Source of the DNA: Proteus vulgaris
GTDB lineage: Bacteria; Pseudomonadota; Gammaproteobacteria; Enterobacterales; Enterobacteriaceae
Assembly: GCF_016239305.1 (NCBI RefSeq)
Contig: NZ_JAEHOQ010000020.1
Span: 22,669 to 86,668 of the forward strand
Direction of reading: 5' to 3'
DNA length: 64,000 bases
Under the pieces are notes generated by a model that did no database searches, was not told the origin of the DNA, and saw only the letters and a list, made by a program, of their open reading frames with translations. The translations under genes and the position numbers were made by a program. Below, one piece after another: positions 8,808-18,868 of this stretch. Position 1 is the first letter of the stretch. Every line of letters starts with the position of its first letter.

Positions 8808-9059
8808 ATAAAAATTAAAATAGAAAATATTCTGCAATCTATTAAAATAAAACAAATAAATTTACTATTTATAAATAGCCTATTTTATATAATATTTTTT
8901 ACTTTTTAAATGGATTGATTAAGTATTATTATTATATTAATACCTAATCAATGTTGAATAAACATACAATAGCATGTGTGCCATCATTATTTCATTCATG
9001 CGCCTAACGAGTAAAAACTTACCACCTTAGACTCATGACTTATGGAAGGTATCTCGATA
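8808..9059. other. AT-rich spacer, convergent 3' ends
   Basis: The rest of the gap between the small gene and the chemoreceptor. No open frame, RNA gene or clear intrinsic terminator for the chemoreceptor was seen. TATTA/TAATA-rich stretches dominate. Confidence 0.4.
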
Positions 9060-10610
9060 TTAATGGTGCACAAGATTGAATTTTTGTACTGATAATTGTA
9101 ATTCTTCTGTTTGCCTTTCTAACGAAATAGCAGCTGCTGATACCTGTTCAACCAAAGAGGCATTTTGTTGCGTTACACTGTCCATTTGGGTAATAGCAAC
9201 ACTCACTTGACCAATACCTTTACTTTGCTCCTCTGATGCAATAGTAATTTCTTTCATTATTGAAGTGACCTGTTTTACCCCTATCAAAATATCTTCCATT
9301 GTTTTTTCCATATCGCTCACTAAACTGGCACCTTTTTTCACTCGCGTTGTTGAATCAGCAATAAGTACTTCAATCTCTTTAGCCGCTTTTGCGCTATCTC
9401 CAGCTAAGTTGCGCACTTCATTTGCCACTACCATAAAACCTCGACCATGAGTGCCTGCTCTAGCGGCTTCTACCGATGCATTTAGTGCAAGTATATTTGT
9501 TTGAAATGCTATATTATTGATAACATTAATTATTTCAGCAATTTTACTCGAACTATTAGAGATCCCCTCCATCGTTGTGACAACAGATTCAGCTAACTTA
9601 TTACCTTTTTCAACAGTTACTGACGCTACTTCAGCTAATTCTCTTGCTTGGTAAGCATGTTCCATATTTTGGTTAACTGCAGCAGTTATTTCTTCCATGC
9701 TTGCGGCTGTTTGCTCTAGTGCCGTCGCTTGTTCTTCTGTACGAGATGCCAAATCATTATTCCCTTTTGCAATTTCAGATGCGCCTCGATAAATACTGTC
9801 ACTTCCCTGCCGAATTGTACTCACTGCCTCATGTAAGCTATTTTGCATTCCATTCAATAATGGTATTAATCGCCCTGCACAGTTATTACCAAAAGGTTCC
9901 AGTGGTTGACTAAGATCACCTTCTGTAATTTTTAAAAAATGCTGGCGAATACTTTCTAGTGGTTTTTGTAACATGGACACCAAGTAACGGTCGGTGAGAA
10001 TAAGAATAATCCCGCCTAAAATTACGCTAATAAAAATAATAATTTGAGTTATTTCAATAAGTCTATCGACATCTTCTATCGTTCTATCAATTTTTATATT
10101 TGCGACTTGATTAAATTTTTCAGTAACATTACCAAATTCACGGCTTAATGCAGGAGTGACATTTCTAGCATGTTGCTCATATTCTTCAATAGTGCCATTT
10201 AATGCGAGTGCCATTTGTTTTTTAACTCCTTGTTCAAAAAGAGCTAACCAAATCTCCATCAATTCTTGAGAAACATTCGCATCCATAGGTCCTGGCGAAA
10301 CAGATTTCATATACTCAATCTGTCTTTCCATATTCTCCATTGCGGTTTGAGCTTGAGCAAAATCGACTTCTTTTCCCTCTGCTTTTTGTTCTACCAAACG
10401 ATTAAGCCGTGAAGTAAAACGAAAGTATTGATCATTTCCCTGACTAAGCGCCGCCATTTGCTTTATGATTTGATTATCAGCCTGATTACCTTCAGATATT
10501 TGTGATAGTGACCATGCGCTATAAAGACTCACACTGCCAAATAACACACATAAAGTACCTAGTATTACTATCATCATCACACGAATAGTAATGTTACGAA
10601 GTTTCTGCAT
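9060..10610 (-). CDS. Methyl-accepting chemotaxis protein
   Basis: A Tar/Tsr-type transmembrane receptor of 516 residues from ATG at 10610; an in-frame TTG at 10622 is possible but less likely. It has TM1 at about 8-30, a four-helix-bundle periplasmic sensor (about 31-180), TM2 at about 185-205, a HAMP domain (about 206-260), and a long cytoplasmic signalling coiled coil. The highly conserved hairpin tip IINNIAFQTNILALNASVEAARAG-type motif lies near residue 370, with EEQATALEQTAASMEE and Q/E methylation regions flanking it. It lacks the C-terminal NWETF tether for CheR/CheB. The ligand is unknown. It stands alone, outside the flagellar/che cluster. Confidence 0.92.
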   Translation of the reverse strand: MQKLRNITIRVMMIVILGTLCVLFGSVSLYSAWSLSQISEGNQADNQIIKQMAALSQGNDQYFRFTSRLNRLVEQKAEGKEVDFAQAQTAMENMERQIEYMKSVSPGPMDANVSQELMEIWLALFEQGVKKQMALALNGTIEEYEQHARNVTPALSREFGNVTEKFNQVANIKIDRTIEDVDRLIEITQIIIFISVILGGIILILTDRYLVSMLQKPLESIRQHFLKITEGDLSQPLEPFGNNCAGRLIPLLNGMQNSLHEAVSTIRQGSDSIYRGASEIAKGNNDLASRTEEQATALEQTAASMEEITAAVNQNMEHAYQARELAEVASVTVEKGNKLAESVVTTMEGISNSSSKIAEIINVINNIAFQTNILALNASVEAARAGTHGRGFMVVANEVRNLAGDSAKAAKEIEVLIADSTTRVKKGASLVSDMEKTMEDILIGVKQVTSIMKEITIASEEQSKGIGQVSVAITQMDSVTQQNASLVEQVSAAAISLERQTEELQLSVQKFNLVHH

Positions 10611-10904
10611 CGAATTTCTCAACTAACAAGATAAAGTAATCCCAATAGGGCGTAATGTACTTTTATCGACACCTTTTCAATTTATTTTAATTTTTTACTA
10701 AAGTTTTTTATAAATTGATTTTTTATTTTCTATACATAAAAAGAGTTAGTTAAGAGAAACAAAAATGTTACTTATGTATCATTTTTTATAATTAGATATA
10801 AAAAATAAAAAAGCACGTAAAATCAATTAATTAAAAATTAATGATTTAAATAACAAATAAGAAGTGTTAAAGAAATAAAAAGATAATTTGAGGAAAAAAT
10901 AAGT

Positions 10905-10978
10905 TGGAGCGGGCGAAGGGAATCGAACCCTCGTATAGAGCTTGGGAAGCTCTCGTTCTACCATTGAACTACGCCCGC
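10905..10978 (-). tRNA. glyU: tRNA-Gly (anticodon CCC)
   Basis: The 74-nt minus-strand sequence folds as a full cloverleaf: acceptor GCGGGCG/CGCCCGC, D arm GTTC..GAAC, anticodon stem AGAGC/GCTCT with loop TTCCCAA (anticodon CCC, reading GGG), T arm with GGTTCGATTCC, and encoded CCA at 10905-10907. It is essentially the E. coli glyU sequence as I recall it. Confidence 0.97.
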
Positions 10979-11085
10979 AGTTGGTTTTTTCAATTATACG
11001 CTCCCCTAATTGAACAGCAATCCCCTTCTTATTTAAGTGATTATTTAATCATCACAAAAAACATAATCTATTAATATAAAACATA

Positions 11086-11112
11086 AAAAAGCCACCTTTC
11101 GGTGGCTTTTCA
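11086..11112 (-). terminator. Rho-independent terminator of lysS
   Basis: AAAGCCACC (GCCACC at 11091-11096) and GGTGGCTTT form a tight hairpin with loop TTTC. On the minus strand it is followed by a run of T residues, 30 bases after the lysS stop. Confidence 0.85.
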
Positions 11113-11143
11113 ATTAATTACTATTCGTTAATTAGGATAACAA

Positions 11144-12658
11144 TTATTTATTAGGACGCATTGCCGGGAATAAAATGACATCACGGATAGTATGGCTATT
11201 AGTAAATAACATTACCATACGATCAATACCAATACCTAAACCTGCTGTTGGCGGTAATCCGTGTTCTAATGCCGTAATATAGTCATGGTCAAAGAACATG
11301 GCTTCTGCATCACCGGCTTCTTTTTGACGAACTTGATCTTCAAAACGCTCAGCTTGGTCTTGTGCATCATTAAGTTCTGAGAAACCATTACCAATCTCAC
11401 GCCCACCAATAAAGAATTCAAAACGATCAGTGATAAATGGATTATCGTCGTTACGACGAGCTAATGGTGAAACTTCTGCCGGGTATTCAATGATAAATGT
11501 AGGTTGAATTAGGTGGCTTTCTGCAACTTCTTCAAAAATTTCACATTGAACACGGCCTAATCCCCAGCTTTTCTCAATCTTAATACCAATAGATTGAGCA
11601 ATAGCAACCGCTTTATCCATATCATCAAGATCAGCCATTACAGTTTCTGGACGATATTTGCAGATAGCTTCTTTCATGGTTAATTTAGCAAATGGTTTGC
11701 CGAAATCAAACTCTTGGTCGCCGTATTTTACTAACGAAGAGCCCAGTACATTTTCAGTTAATGTACGGAATAATTCTTCCGTTAATTCAATCAAGTCACG
11801 GTAATCTGCATACGCCATATAGAGTTCCATCATGGTGAACTCTGGGTTATGACGCGGTGATACGCCTTCGTTACGGAAGTTACGGTTAATTTCGAATACG
11901 CGATCAAAACCACCCACAACTAAACGTTTTAAATATAACTCAGGAGCAATACGCAGATACATATCAATATCTAACGCATTATGGTGAGTAATAAACGGAC
12001 GCGCAGTTGCTCCACCAGGGATAGTTTGCATCATCGGCGTTTCAACTTCCATAAAGCCTTTGTTCACCATAAATTGACGGATACCCGCCATCACTTGTGA
12101 ACGAATTTGGAAAGTTTTACGTGATTCTTCGTTAGAAATCAGATCTAAATAACGCTGACGATAACGCATTTCTTGGTCAGCTAGACCGTGAAATTTATCT
12201 GGTAACGGGCGCAGTGCTTTAGTTAATAAACGCACTTCTGTACAGTGAACACTTAATTCACCTGTTTTCGTTTTGAAAACACGACCACGAGCACCTAAGA
12301 TATCGCCAAGATCCCATTTTTTAAATTGCTCGTTGTAGATGCCTTCTGGCAAATCATCACGAGAAACATAAAGCTGAATGCGACCCCCCATGTCTTGCAA
12401 TGTAGCGAAAGATGCCTTGCCCATAATACGGCGAGTCATCATACGACCTGCAATAGCAACTTCCACATTCGCTGCGGCTAACTCTTCTGCGCTCATTGCA
12501 TCATACTTTTGATGTAATTCGTCAGACAGTGCATCTCTGCGGAAATCATTTGGGAATGCGTTACCATTATCACGTAAAGCGGATAATTTTTCGCGGCGTG
12601 TTTGCAGTTCGTTATTTAAATCAGGTGCCTGCTCCGCACCTTGTTGCTGTTGCGACAT
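11144..12658 (-). CDS. lysS: Lysyl-tRNA synthetase, class II
   Basis: Charges tRNA-Lys with lysine in the cytoplasm. 504 residues from ATG at 12658, which has an AGGA ribosome site and matches the start of E. coli LysS (MSxQ..). An upstream in-frame GTG (12670) overlaps the prfB stop and is less likely. It has an N-terminal OB-fold anticodon-binding domain (about 60-150) and a class II catalytic core with motif 2 around [11 protein letters not shown] and motif 3 at the C-terminus ([18 protein letters not shown]). It starts 8 bp after prfB, as in E. coli, so prfB-lysS are one operon. Confidence 0.98.
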   Translation of the reverse strand: MSQQQQGAEQAPDLNNELQTRREKLSALRDNGNAFPNDFRRDALSDELHQKYDAMSAEELAAANVEVAIAGRMMTRRIMGKASFATLQDMGGRIQLYVSRDDLPEGIYNEQFKKWDLGDILGARGRVFKTKTGELSVHCTEVRLLTKALRPLPDKFHGLADQEMRYRQRYLDLISNEESRKTFQIRSQVMAGIRQFMVNKGFMEVETPMMQTIPGGATARPFITHHNALDIDMYLRIAPELYLKRLVVGGFDRVFEINRNFRNEGVSPRHNPEFTMMELYMAYADYRDLIELTEELFRTLTENVLGSSLVKYGDQEFDFGKPFAKLTMKEAICKYRPETVMADLDDMDKAVAIAQSIGIKIEKSWGLGRVQCEIFEEVAESHLIQPTFIIEYPAEVSPLARRNDDNPFITDRFEFFIGGREIGNGFSELNDAQDQAERFEDQVRQKEAGDAEAMFFDHDYITALEHGLPPTAGLGIGIDRMVMLFTNSHTIRDVILFPAMRPNK

Positions 12659-12666
12659 GTTTTTCC

Positions 12667-13765
12667 TCACAGGCCCGCTTTTAAGCTAGCTTCAATAAAT
12701 TTATCAAGATCACCGTCTAACACTGCTTGTGTATTACGCGTTTCCACACCAGTGCGTAAATCTTTAATGCGTGAATCATCAAGAACATAAGAACGAATTT
12801 GACTACCCCAGCCAATATCGGACTTGTTATCTTCCATTACTTGCTTGTCTGCATTTTTCTTCTGCATTTCCAGCTCGTATAACTTCGCTTTCATCTGCTT
12901 CATTGCCTGATCTTTGTTCTTATGCTGAGAGCGATCGTTTTGGCATTGAGTGACAAGACCTGTAGGAACGTGGGTTATACGTACCGCAGATTCTGTTTTG
13001 TTAACGTGCTGTCCACCCGCACCTGAAGCTCGATAAACGTCAATACGTAAATCAGCTGGGTTGATTTCAATATCAATATTGTCATCAACTTCAGGGTAAA
13101 TAAAGGCAGAGCTAAATGAGGTATGACGACGGCCACCTGAGTCAAATGGGCTTTTACGAACTAGGCGGTGAACACCTGTTTCTGTACGTAACCAACCATA
13201 AGCGTACTCACCAATAATTTTGATAGTCGCTGATTTTAACCCTGCAACATCACCGTCAGATTCTTCAATAATTTCTGTTTTAAAGCCTCTTGATTCAGCC
13301 CAACGTAAATACATGCGCATCAGCATACTTGCCCAATCTTGCGCTTCTGTACCACCAGAGCCGGCTTGTAAATCAAGGTAGCAATCCGCACTATCATATT
13401 CACCAGAGAACATGCGACGGAATTCTAATTGCTCAAGTTTTTTATTTAACACATCTAATTCAGCAATGGCTTCGTTAAATGTCTCTTCATCATCAGCTTC
13501 AACCGCTAATTCAAGTAAACCAGAAACATCTTCTAGTCCTTGGTCTAATTGGTCGATAGTTTCTACGATAGCCTCAAGAGATGAACGCTCTTTTCCCAAT
13601 GCTTGCGCCCTTTCTGGCTCATTCCACACATCAGGTTGTTCTAATTCAGCGTTAACTTCTTCTAAACGCTCTTTCTTGGCATCATAGTCAAAGATACCCC
13701 CTGAGAACATTTGTTCTTTCAGAGACTTCTTCAATTTGGTGTTTTACTGGGTTGATTTCAAACAT
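12667..13765 (-). CDS. prfB: Peptide chain release factor 2, with programmed +1 frameshift
   Basis: RF2 releases peptides at UAA and UGA codons. Codons 1-25 run from ATG at 13765 to CTT at 13691-13693 and meet an in-frame TGA at 13688-13690. The ribosome slips +1 (skipping T13690) to read GAC at 13687-13689 and continues to the stop at 12667, giving 365 residues, the E. coli length. The slip site CTTTGAC and the internal Shine-Dalgarno AGGGGG three bases before CTT are the autoregulatory elements known from E. coli: low RF2 favours shifting. The catalytic GGQ ([10 protein letters not shown]) and the recognition motif SPF (RKSPFDSGG) are present. Followed 8 bp later by lysS. Confidence 0.97.
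13686..13702 (-). promoter_or_regulatory. RF2 programmed frameshift signal
   Basis: On the minus strand: AGGGGG, then TAT, then CTT TGA C. The purine-rich internal Shine-Dalgarno lies the canonical three bases before the CTT slip codon, and TGA followed by C is a poor terminator. It makes prfB translation respond to RF2 level. Confidence 0.95.
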
Positions 13766-13936
13766 GCTTTTTCGTCTTTATGTTGTTTTCAAAAACAATT
13801 GGAATAAATTTTGAACCGCATATTGTAACGGATATATCCACGGGTTTATAGCATTTATATACAATTGTCTATCCAATCGTTGTTGCCATAACAACGTTGT
13901 ACTTTATATCACAATAAATTGCTTAAATTATTCGTA

Positions 13937-15670
13937 TTAACAAGGCCAAATATGCTCAACAAGTAATTGTGCATTCCGTTGTCCTCTAAATTCATTCACA
14001 TCTAATCGATAAGCTAATTCAACGATTTTAATGCTGTTATCAGGCCAGATATTAATATCAACATTAAAGGCGATAGCATCAATCATCAGATGACTATTAA
14101 CAGGCTGAAGCATCATTTTTAAATGTTTACTGCCTACAATACGCTGTTGCAACAACGTAAATTTGCCATCAAATAATGGCTCAGGAAAAGCTTGCCCCCA
14201 TGGGCCTGCTTCTCTTAGCATTTCGGCTATAGGTAGCGATAATTGATTTTCTGTCAATTCACCATCAGATAAAATAACACCTTGCAATTGCTCGTCAGAA
14301 ACCAACTCAGACATTAAAGATGAAAAATGACGCTGAAATAGCGGAAACTTATCCTCTTCAAGGGAAAGCCCCGCAGCCATTGCATGCCCACCAAACTTCA
14401 GCATTAATCCAGGATTTAAAGTATTTAATCGTTCTAACGCATCCCTAAGATGTACACCACTGATTGAACGACCAGAACCTTTTAATAGTCCATCACCGCT
14501 AGGTGCAAAAGCAATAACAGGACGATGTAGTTTTTCTTTAATTCGAGATGCTAATATGCCCACAACACCTTGATGCCATTCAGGGTGATAAATAGCTAAA
14601 CCATTCGGCAAATCATGTTGAGTGCCCATAAATTGACGGAAAATAGTGGAGGCTTCTTCTTGCATACCTGCTTCAATTTCACGACGAGTTTGATTTAAGC
14701 CATCAAGTTCATTCGCTATTTCACGCGCAGAACCAATATTATCAGTTAAAAGTAGAGCAACACCCACAGACATGTCATCAAGACGCCCCGCTGCATTTAA
14801 GCGTGGCCCTAAAGAAAAACCTAAGTCACTGCTTACCAATTGAGATAGCTCTTTACGAGAAACCTCAGTAAGTGCTTTTATCCCTACACAACAACGACCA
14901 GCTCGAATACGACGTAATCCCTCATAAACAAAAATGCGGTTATTTTCATCAAGAGGAACGACATCAGCCACGGTTCCTAATGCAACTAAATCGAGAAAAT
15001 CAGCCATATTAGGACGCACTAAATTGTGTTGTTCAAACCAACCTAATTTTTCTAATTCAGCTCGCAATGCCGTCATTAAATAAAAAGTAACACCAACGCC
15101 AGCTAATGATTTAGATAAGAAATCGCAATCAGCCAAATTAGGGTTAATAATCGCATCAGCAGCAGGTAATGTTTGTCCCGGCAAATGGTGGTCTGTTACT
15201 AGGACTCGGATGCCATATTCATGAGCAGTCTCCACGCCTTCAAAAGATGAAATACCATTATCAACAGTGATAATGAGATCAACCCCTTTTTTTGCAACAT
15301 CATGAACAACTTGAGGGCTTAAGCCATAACCATCATCAAAGCGATTAGGAATATGATAGCTTACTTGCTTAAATCCCATTTGGCGTAATGCTTTGATAGC
15401 CAATGCTGTACTGGTTGCACCATCCGCATCAAAATCACCGACAATCACAATGCGAGATTGCTGTTTTAAAGCCTCGATAAGCAATGAAAGTGCCGTTTCA
15501 ATTCCGGTTAATGCTTGATAATGAAGTAAGCCTTTTAACGATCGTTCTAGTTGAACTTCGGATGTTATTCCGCGATTAGCATAAATCTGTCGTAATAAAG
15601 GATCTAAGTTATCCGGCAATTGAGTTGCCTGTGCAATTCGACGACGTAGTGTCGGTTCAATAGTGACCAT
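13937..15670 (-). CDS. recJ: Single-stranded-DNA-specific 5'-3' exonuclease RecJ
   Basis: 577 residues, the same length as E. coli RecJ. A cytoplasmic DHH-family nuclease that degrades single-stranded DNA 5' to 3' in recombination (RecF pathway), mismatch and base excision repair. Metal-binding motifs are visible: IVGDFDADG (Asp79/81/83), TVDNG (about 136-140) and TDHH (159-162); the DHHA1 motif GGHAMAAG lies in the second half, followed by an OB-type domain. It starts 9 bp after dsbC, in the conserved xerD-dsbC-recJ order. Confidence 0.97.
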   Translation of the reverse strand: MVTIEPTLRRRIAQATQLPDNLDPLLRQIYANRGITSEVQLERSLKGLLHYQALTGIETALSLLIEALKQQSRIVIVGDFDADGATSTALAIKALRQMGFKQVSYHIPNRFDDGYGLSPQVVHDVAKKGVDLIITVDNGISSFEGVETAHEYGIRVLVTDHHLPGQTLPAADAIINPNLADCDFLSKSLAGVGVTFYLMTALRAELEKLGWFEQHNLVRPNMADFLDLVALGTVADVVPLDENNRIFVYEGLRRIRAGRCCVGIKALTEVSRKELSQLVSSDLGFSLGPRLNAAGRLDDMSVGVALLLTDNIGSAREIANELDGLNQTRREIEAGMQEEASTIFRQFMGTQHDLPNGLAIYHPEWHQGVVGILASRIKEKLHRPVIAFAPSGDGLLKGSGRSISGVHLRDALERLNTLNPGLMLKFGGHAMAAGLSLEEDKFPLFQRHFSSLMSELVSDEQLQGVILSDGELTENQLSLPIAEMLREAGPWGQAFPEPLFDGKFTLLQQRIVGSKHLKMMLQPVNSHLMIDAIAFNVDINIWPDNSIKIVELAYRLDVNEFRGQRNAQLLVEHIWPC

Positions 15671-15679
15671 AAAGCGTGA

Positions 15680-16387
15680 TTACTTCTCTTTTTTATCTAA
15701 TAATTCAATAAGGTTTTGAGCAGAAATATACCCACCATAAATACTCGCATTAGGTAACACAATAGCAGGTGTACCTTGAATTCCCATCATGGTGCCTAAT
15801 TTAAAATGTTCATTAATATTGATTTTTTTACATTCATCAATGGGAATAATTTTGTCACCTTTAAATGCACTGTCTAATGATTTATTAGGAAAACCGCTAC
15901 ACCACACAGCATTCATTTCTTTACTCACAATATTATTGCCAACACCATTACGAGGAAATGCTAAATAACGTACCGTTATCCCCCGTTTATTCAGTTCAGG
16001 TACTTCTTGGTGAAGTTTTTGACAGTAAGGACAACTAATATCAGTAAAAATGGTGATCACATGGCGTTCATTACGCGCTTTATAAACGATCATTTCATTT
16101 TTAAGTGAATCTACTTTTTTCATAATAACTTGATTGGCAATACTAACAGGCTCACCGCTACTGATATTATAAATAGGGCCAGCTGTTAGGTATTTACCAT
16201 CGTCAGTAATGTAAAAAATACCTTTATCTGATAACACTGCATTTAATCCAACAATCGGGGTTGGTTGAATGCTTTCTGCTTTAATTTGCATTTTAGCCAG
16301 TTGCGCTTCAATAGAAGCATTGTCAGCAAGCACAGGTATTGACACCATGCTTAATAGTATTGGCAACCAGAGTAATTTCTTTTTCAT
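15680..16387 (-). CDS. dsbC: Periplasmic protein disulfide isomerase DsbC (CPYC active site)
   Basis: 235 residues with a signal peptide (about 1-21, VLA/DN). An N-terminal dimerisation domain (about 22-80) joins a thioredoxin-fold domain. It shuffles wrong disulfides in the periplasm and is kept reduced by DsbD. The active site reads C119-P-Y-C122, where E. coli DsbC has CGYC; the structural disulfide pair is Cys163/Cys186, and the cis-proline loop GTPA is at 205-208. The Pro substitution gives the glutaredoxin-type dipeptide and may shift redox potential (inference). It sits between xerD and recJ as in E. coli. Confidence 0.96.
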   Translation of the reverse strand: MKKKLLWLPILLSMVSIPVLADNASIEAQLAKMQIKAESIQPTPIVGLNAVLSDKGIFYITDDGKYLTAGPIYNISSGEPVSIANQVIMKKVDSLKNEMIVYKARNERHVITIFTDISCPYCQKLHQEVPELNKRGITVRYLAFPRNGVGNNIVSKEMNAVWCSGFPNKSLDSAFKGDKIIPIDECKKININEHFKLGTMMGIQGTPAIVLPNASIYGGYISAQNLIELLDKKEK

Positions 16388-16420
16388 TTAAATTCCTATT
16401 TAATGCCAGCCTGTTGGTGG

Positions 16421-17359
16421 CTATCCCCTTGGATGATGTTGCTGATGAAGCACTTTCAAGCGCTCTGTGGCAACATGGGTATAAATCTGTGTTGTAGAGA
16501 GGTCACTGTGCCCCAATAACATCTGTACAACACGCAAGTCTGCTCCATGATTTAAAAGATGTGTTGCAAATGCATGGCGCAACACATGGGGTGATAACTT
16601 TTCAGTATCAATTCCAGCAATCACAGCATAATGTTTTATCCGATGCCAGAAAGTTTGTCGTGTCATTTTCTGCCCTCTTAGGCTAGGAAAAACGATATCG
16701 TCTGTTTTTCCTTGCATTAACGCGGGCCTTCCATATTGCAGATATTGTTCTAACCAGTAAACAGCCTCTTCCCCTAAAGGAACTAATCGTTCTTTATCGC
16801 CCTTACCGATCACTCTTAATACACCTTGCCGTAAACTGATATCAGAAAGAGATAATCCGACCAATTCAGAAACACGAAGCCCACAGGCATAAAGCACTTC
16901 AAGCATTGCTTTATCGCGTAATTCTAATGGCTCATCAATACAAGGCGCATTGAGTAAATCATCCACTTGCCGTTCACTTAAGTCTTTAGGTAAGCGTTTC
17001 GGCAGTTTTGGGGTTGAGAGTAATGCACTAGGATCATCTAAGCGTAATTTTTCACGATAAAGATATTGAAATAATCGACGCATTGTACTGAGCAAGCGAG
17101 CAGCACTACTGGCTTTATATCCTTCATCAAGACGCGTCGCGAGAAAGGATTGTAAATCCAAGGTAGTCACAGATAACCAATCCAATTGATGATGTATAAG
17201 CCACTGGCCTAATGCTTGTAAATCTAAACGATAAGAACTGAGTGTATTAGCCGATAATCCTTGCTCTAACCAAATATTGTCGAGAAATTGCTCAATAATA
17301 ATATCTGTATCTTTATGAGTCTGCGTTGTTTTTTTTGTCGATAATTTGGTTTTTGACAC
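16421..17359 (-). CDS. xerD: Site-specific tyrosine recombinase XerD
   Basis: 312 residues. With XerC it resolves chromosome dimers at dif under FtsK control. The N-terminal SAM-like core-binding domain is at about 20-110. The catalytic domain carries Arg162 (CGLRVSEL), His258/Arg261 (HVLRH), His284 (LLGHSDL) and the nucleophile Tyr293. The N-terminus is about 14 residues longer than in E. coli XerD, with a Lys/Thr-rich tail; the ATG at 17359 is the only obvious start before the conserved region. First gene of the xerD-dsbC-recJ cluster. Confidence 0.97.
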   Translation of the reverse strand: MSKTKLSTKKTTQTHKDTDIIIEQFLDNIWLEQGLSANTLSSYRLDLQALGQWLIHHQLDWLSVTTLDLQSFLATRLDEGYKASSAARLLSTMRRLFQYLYREKLRLDDPSALLSTPKLPKRLPKDLSERQVDDLLNAPCIDEPLELRDKAMLEVLYACGLRVSELVGLSLSDISLRQGVLRVIGKGDKERLVPLGEEAVYWLEQYLQYGRPALMQGKTDDIVFPSLRGQKMTRQTFWHRIKHYAVIAGIDTEKLSPHVLRHAFATHLLNHGADLRVVQMLLGHSDLSTTQIYTHVATERLKVLHQQHHPRG

Positions 17360-17467
17360 AGTCTTACTCTCCTGCTCTTTAGTTTATTGCCTTTACATTA
17401 TGCCTTATAAAACTTTTTTTCTGATACAATAGTGACCTTTATTGGCAAAAATATCCTAAAAATCTTT

Positions 17468-17986
17468 ATGAAAATTGGTCTATTTTACGGTTCTAGCACC
17501 TGTTACACCGAAATGGCAGCAGAAAAAATTCGTGATATTCTCGGTGAAGAGTTCGTTGATCTCCATAATGTTCAAGAGTGTGATATCACGCTTATGGAGC
17601 AATATGACATTCTTATTTTAGGTATTCCCACTTGGGATTTTGGCGAGATCCAAGAAGATTGGCTCAATATTTGGGAAACATTGCCAACATTAAAGTTAAA
17701 AAATAAACTTATTGCGATGTATGGAATGGGCGACCAAATTGATTACAGCGAATGGTTTCTTGATGCACTAGGTATGCTTTACCATCATTTATTGCCAAGT
17801 GGCGTTAAATTTATTGGGTTCTGGCCTGTTGATGGATATGAGTTTGTCAGTCCAAAACCGTTGTCAGATGATGGTAAGCATTTTGTTGGTCTTGCATTAG
17901 ATGACGTTAATCAATTTGAAGAAACTGATGAACGTTTATCACAATGGTGTATGCAAATTTTACGTGAGATAGAAGAAAACTTATAA
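17468..17986 (+). CDS. fldB: Flavodoxin FldB
   Basis: 172 residues from ATG at 17468, matching the start of FldB homologues ([21 protein letters not shown]); an in-frame GTG at 17432 would add twelve unlikely residues. Small FMN electron carrier in the cytoplasm. The FMN phosphate loop GSSTCYTE is at about 8-15, with flavin-flanking segments [12 protein letters not shown] (about 56-67) and YGMGDQ (about 89-94). It diverges from xerD as in E. coli and converges with ygfX. Confidence 0.96.
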   Translation: MKIGLFYGSSTCYTEMAAEKIRDILGEEFVDLHNVQECDITLMEQYDILILGIPTWDFGEIQEDWLNIWETLPTLKLKNKLIAMYGMGDQIDYSEWFLDALGMLYHHLLPSGVKFIGFWPVDGYEFVSPKPLSDDGKHFVGLALDDVNQFEETDERLSQWCMQILREIEENL

Positions 17987-17990
17987 ATAT

Positions 17991-18019
17991 AATGCCCAGA
18001 GATTAAATATCTGGGTATT
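17991..18019 (+). terminator. Hairpin ending fldB, overlapping the ygfX 3' end
   Basis: AATGCCCAGA (17991-18000) pairs with TCTGGGTATT (18010-18019). The structure spans the ygfX stop codon at 18003-18005, so the two convergent genes share it. No long T tract. Confidence 0.5.
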
Positions 18020-18410
18020 GCATTAATAATTGCGAAAAATTACGCCATTCATTTTCAGTCATACTATCAAAAGCGACCCACAACGTGATTTGTTTTTTAT
18101 TCAAAATAGAGGTCAGCGTTATTCGAGTACCAAATCGACTAATCCAAGGACGCTTTGTTATTTGCCACTCATGAAGTTTCCATTGCACTCGATTGCCGTT
18201 CAGTAAAGCAAAATCACCTTTGATTCGACTAATGTTTTTTTGCGTAAAATACCAGCTTCCGATCAAAAGTAGCAACAAAGGCACCCAAATATAAATAAAA
18301 TCAGGGGGCCATGGATATAGCAATAACCCTATTTCAAAAGCAACATAAATTGCAGTTGAAAAGAGTTGTGTAAACCATGACACTGTAAGATGCGATTTCC
18401 ATAAGATCAC
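18003..18410 (-). CDS. ygfX: YgfX (CptA) family membrane protein
   Basis: 135 residues with two closely spaced N-terminal transmembrane helices (about 15-32 and 38-54) and a cytoplasmic C-terminal domain with EW.I...PWI and ADSM/FDSM-like segments typical of YgfX. In E. coli it is linked to sdhE and was reported as a toxin acting on MreB/FtsZ (CptA), though a role in respiratory-enzyme maturation has also been suggested. Here it is separated from sdhE by 458 bp with a terminator, unlike the overlapping arrangement in E. coli. Confidence 0.88.
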   Translation of the reverse strand: MILWKSHLTVSWFTQLFSTAIYVAFEIGLLLYPWPPDFIYIWVPLLLLLIGSWYFTQKNISRIKGDFALLNGNRVQWKLHEWQITKRPWISRFGTRITLTSILNKKQITLWVAFDSMTENEWRNFSQLLMQYPDI

Positions 18411-18868
18411 GAGTTATATAAACTCCCGCTTTAGTTCTATACCGATATAAATAACGTTAAAGAATAACCTATTTATAATGTAACTTCTTTTTTAATCCTG
18501 TAAATAGTTTACCTTACCTTTTAGATTTAATTTTTTATTATTTTTGACTGTTTTATACTTAATCAAAAAAACACAATTTAATAGTAAATACGTAATCTTT
18601 ATTCTTTTTTAATTACTATTTTAATAAAATAAGCATACCTGATTTATTAAATACTCAGAAGATAATCGTGAAAAATGATCATTTAAACGCTAATTTATAG
18701 AGATAACACGCATTTTTATCGCAAACCTGTTCTTTATTTCATCAAATTTTAGAACGTGATTTTATTTTTATATAAAAATAAAAAACGCCTTTATTAGATA
18801 ATAAAAGCGTCATTTATAATCAACAAAATTATTATTTAACCTATCGCTGATTTTATACGTTTTTTTTA
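18411..18868. other. AT-rich insert separating sdhE and ygfX
   Basis: 458 bp with no open frame of note. It contains the sdhE terminator (near 18780-18811) and presumably a private ygfX promoter. No insertion-sequence ends or target duplications could be recognised. Confidence 0.5.
18780..18811 (-). terminator. Rho-independent terminator after sdhE
   Basis: On the minus strand ACGCTTTTATTA and TAATAAAGGCGT form a stem with one mismatch, followed by TTTTTTATTTTT. It lies about 60 bases after the sdhE stop and would uncouple ygfX from sdhE. Confidence 0.75.

Noticed and set aside
13878..13896. CGTTGTT/AACAACG hairpin after recJ as a terminator
   Set aside because: Stem is perfect but short, with no T tract on the minus strand; not convincing enough to list as a feature.
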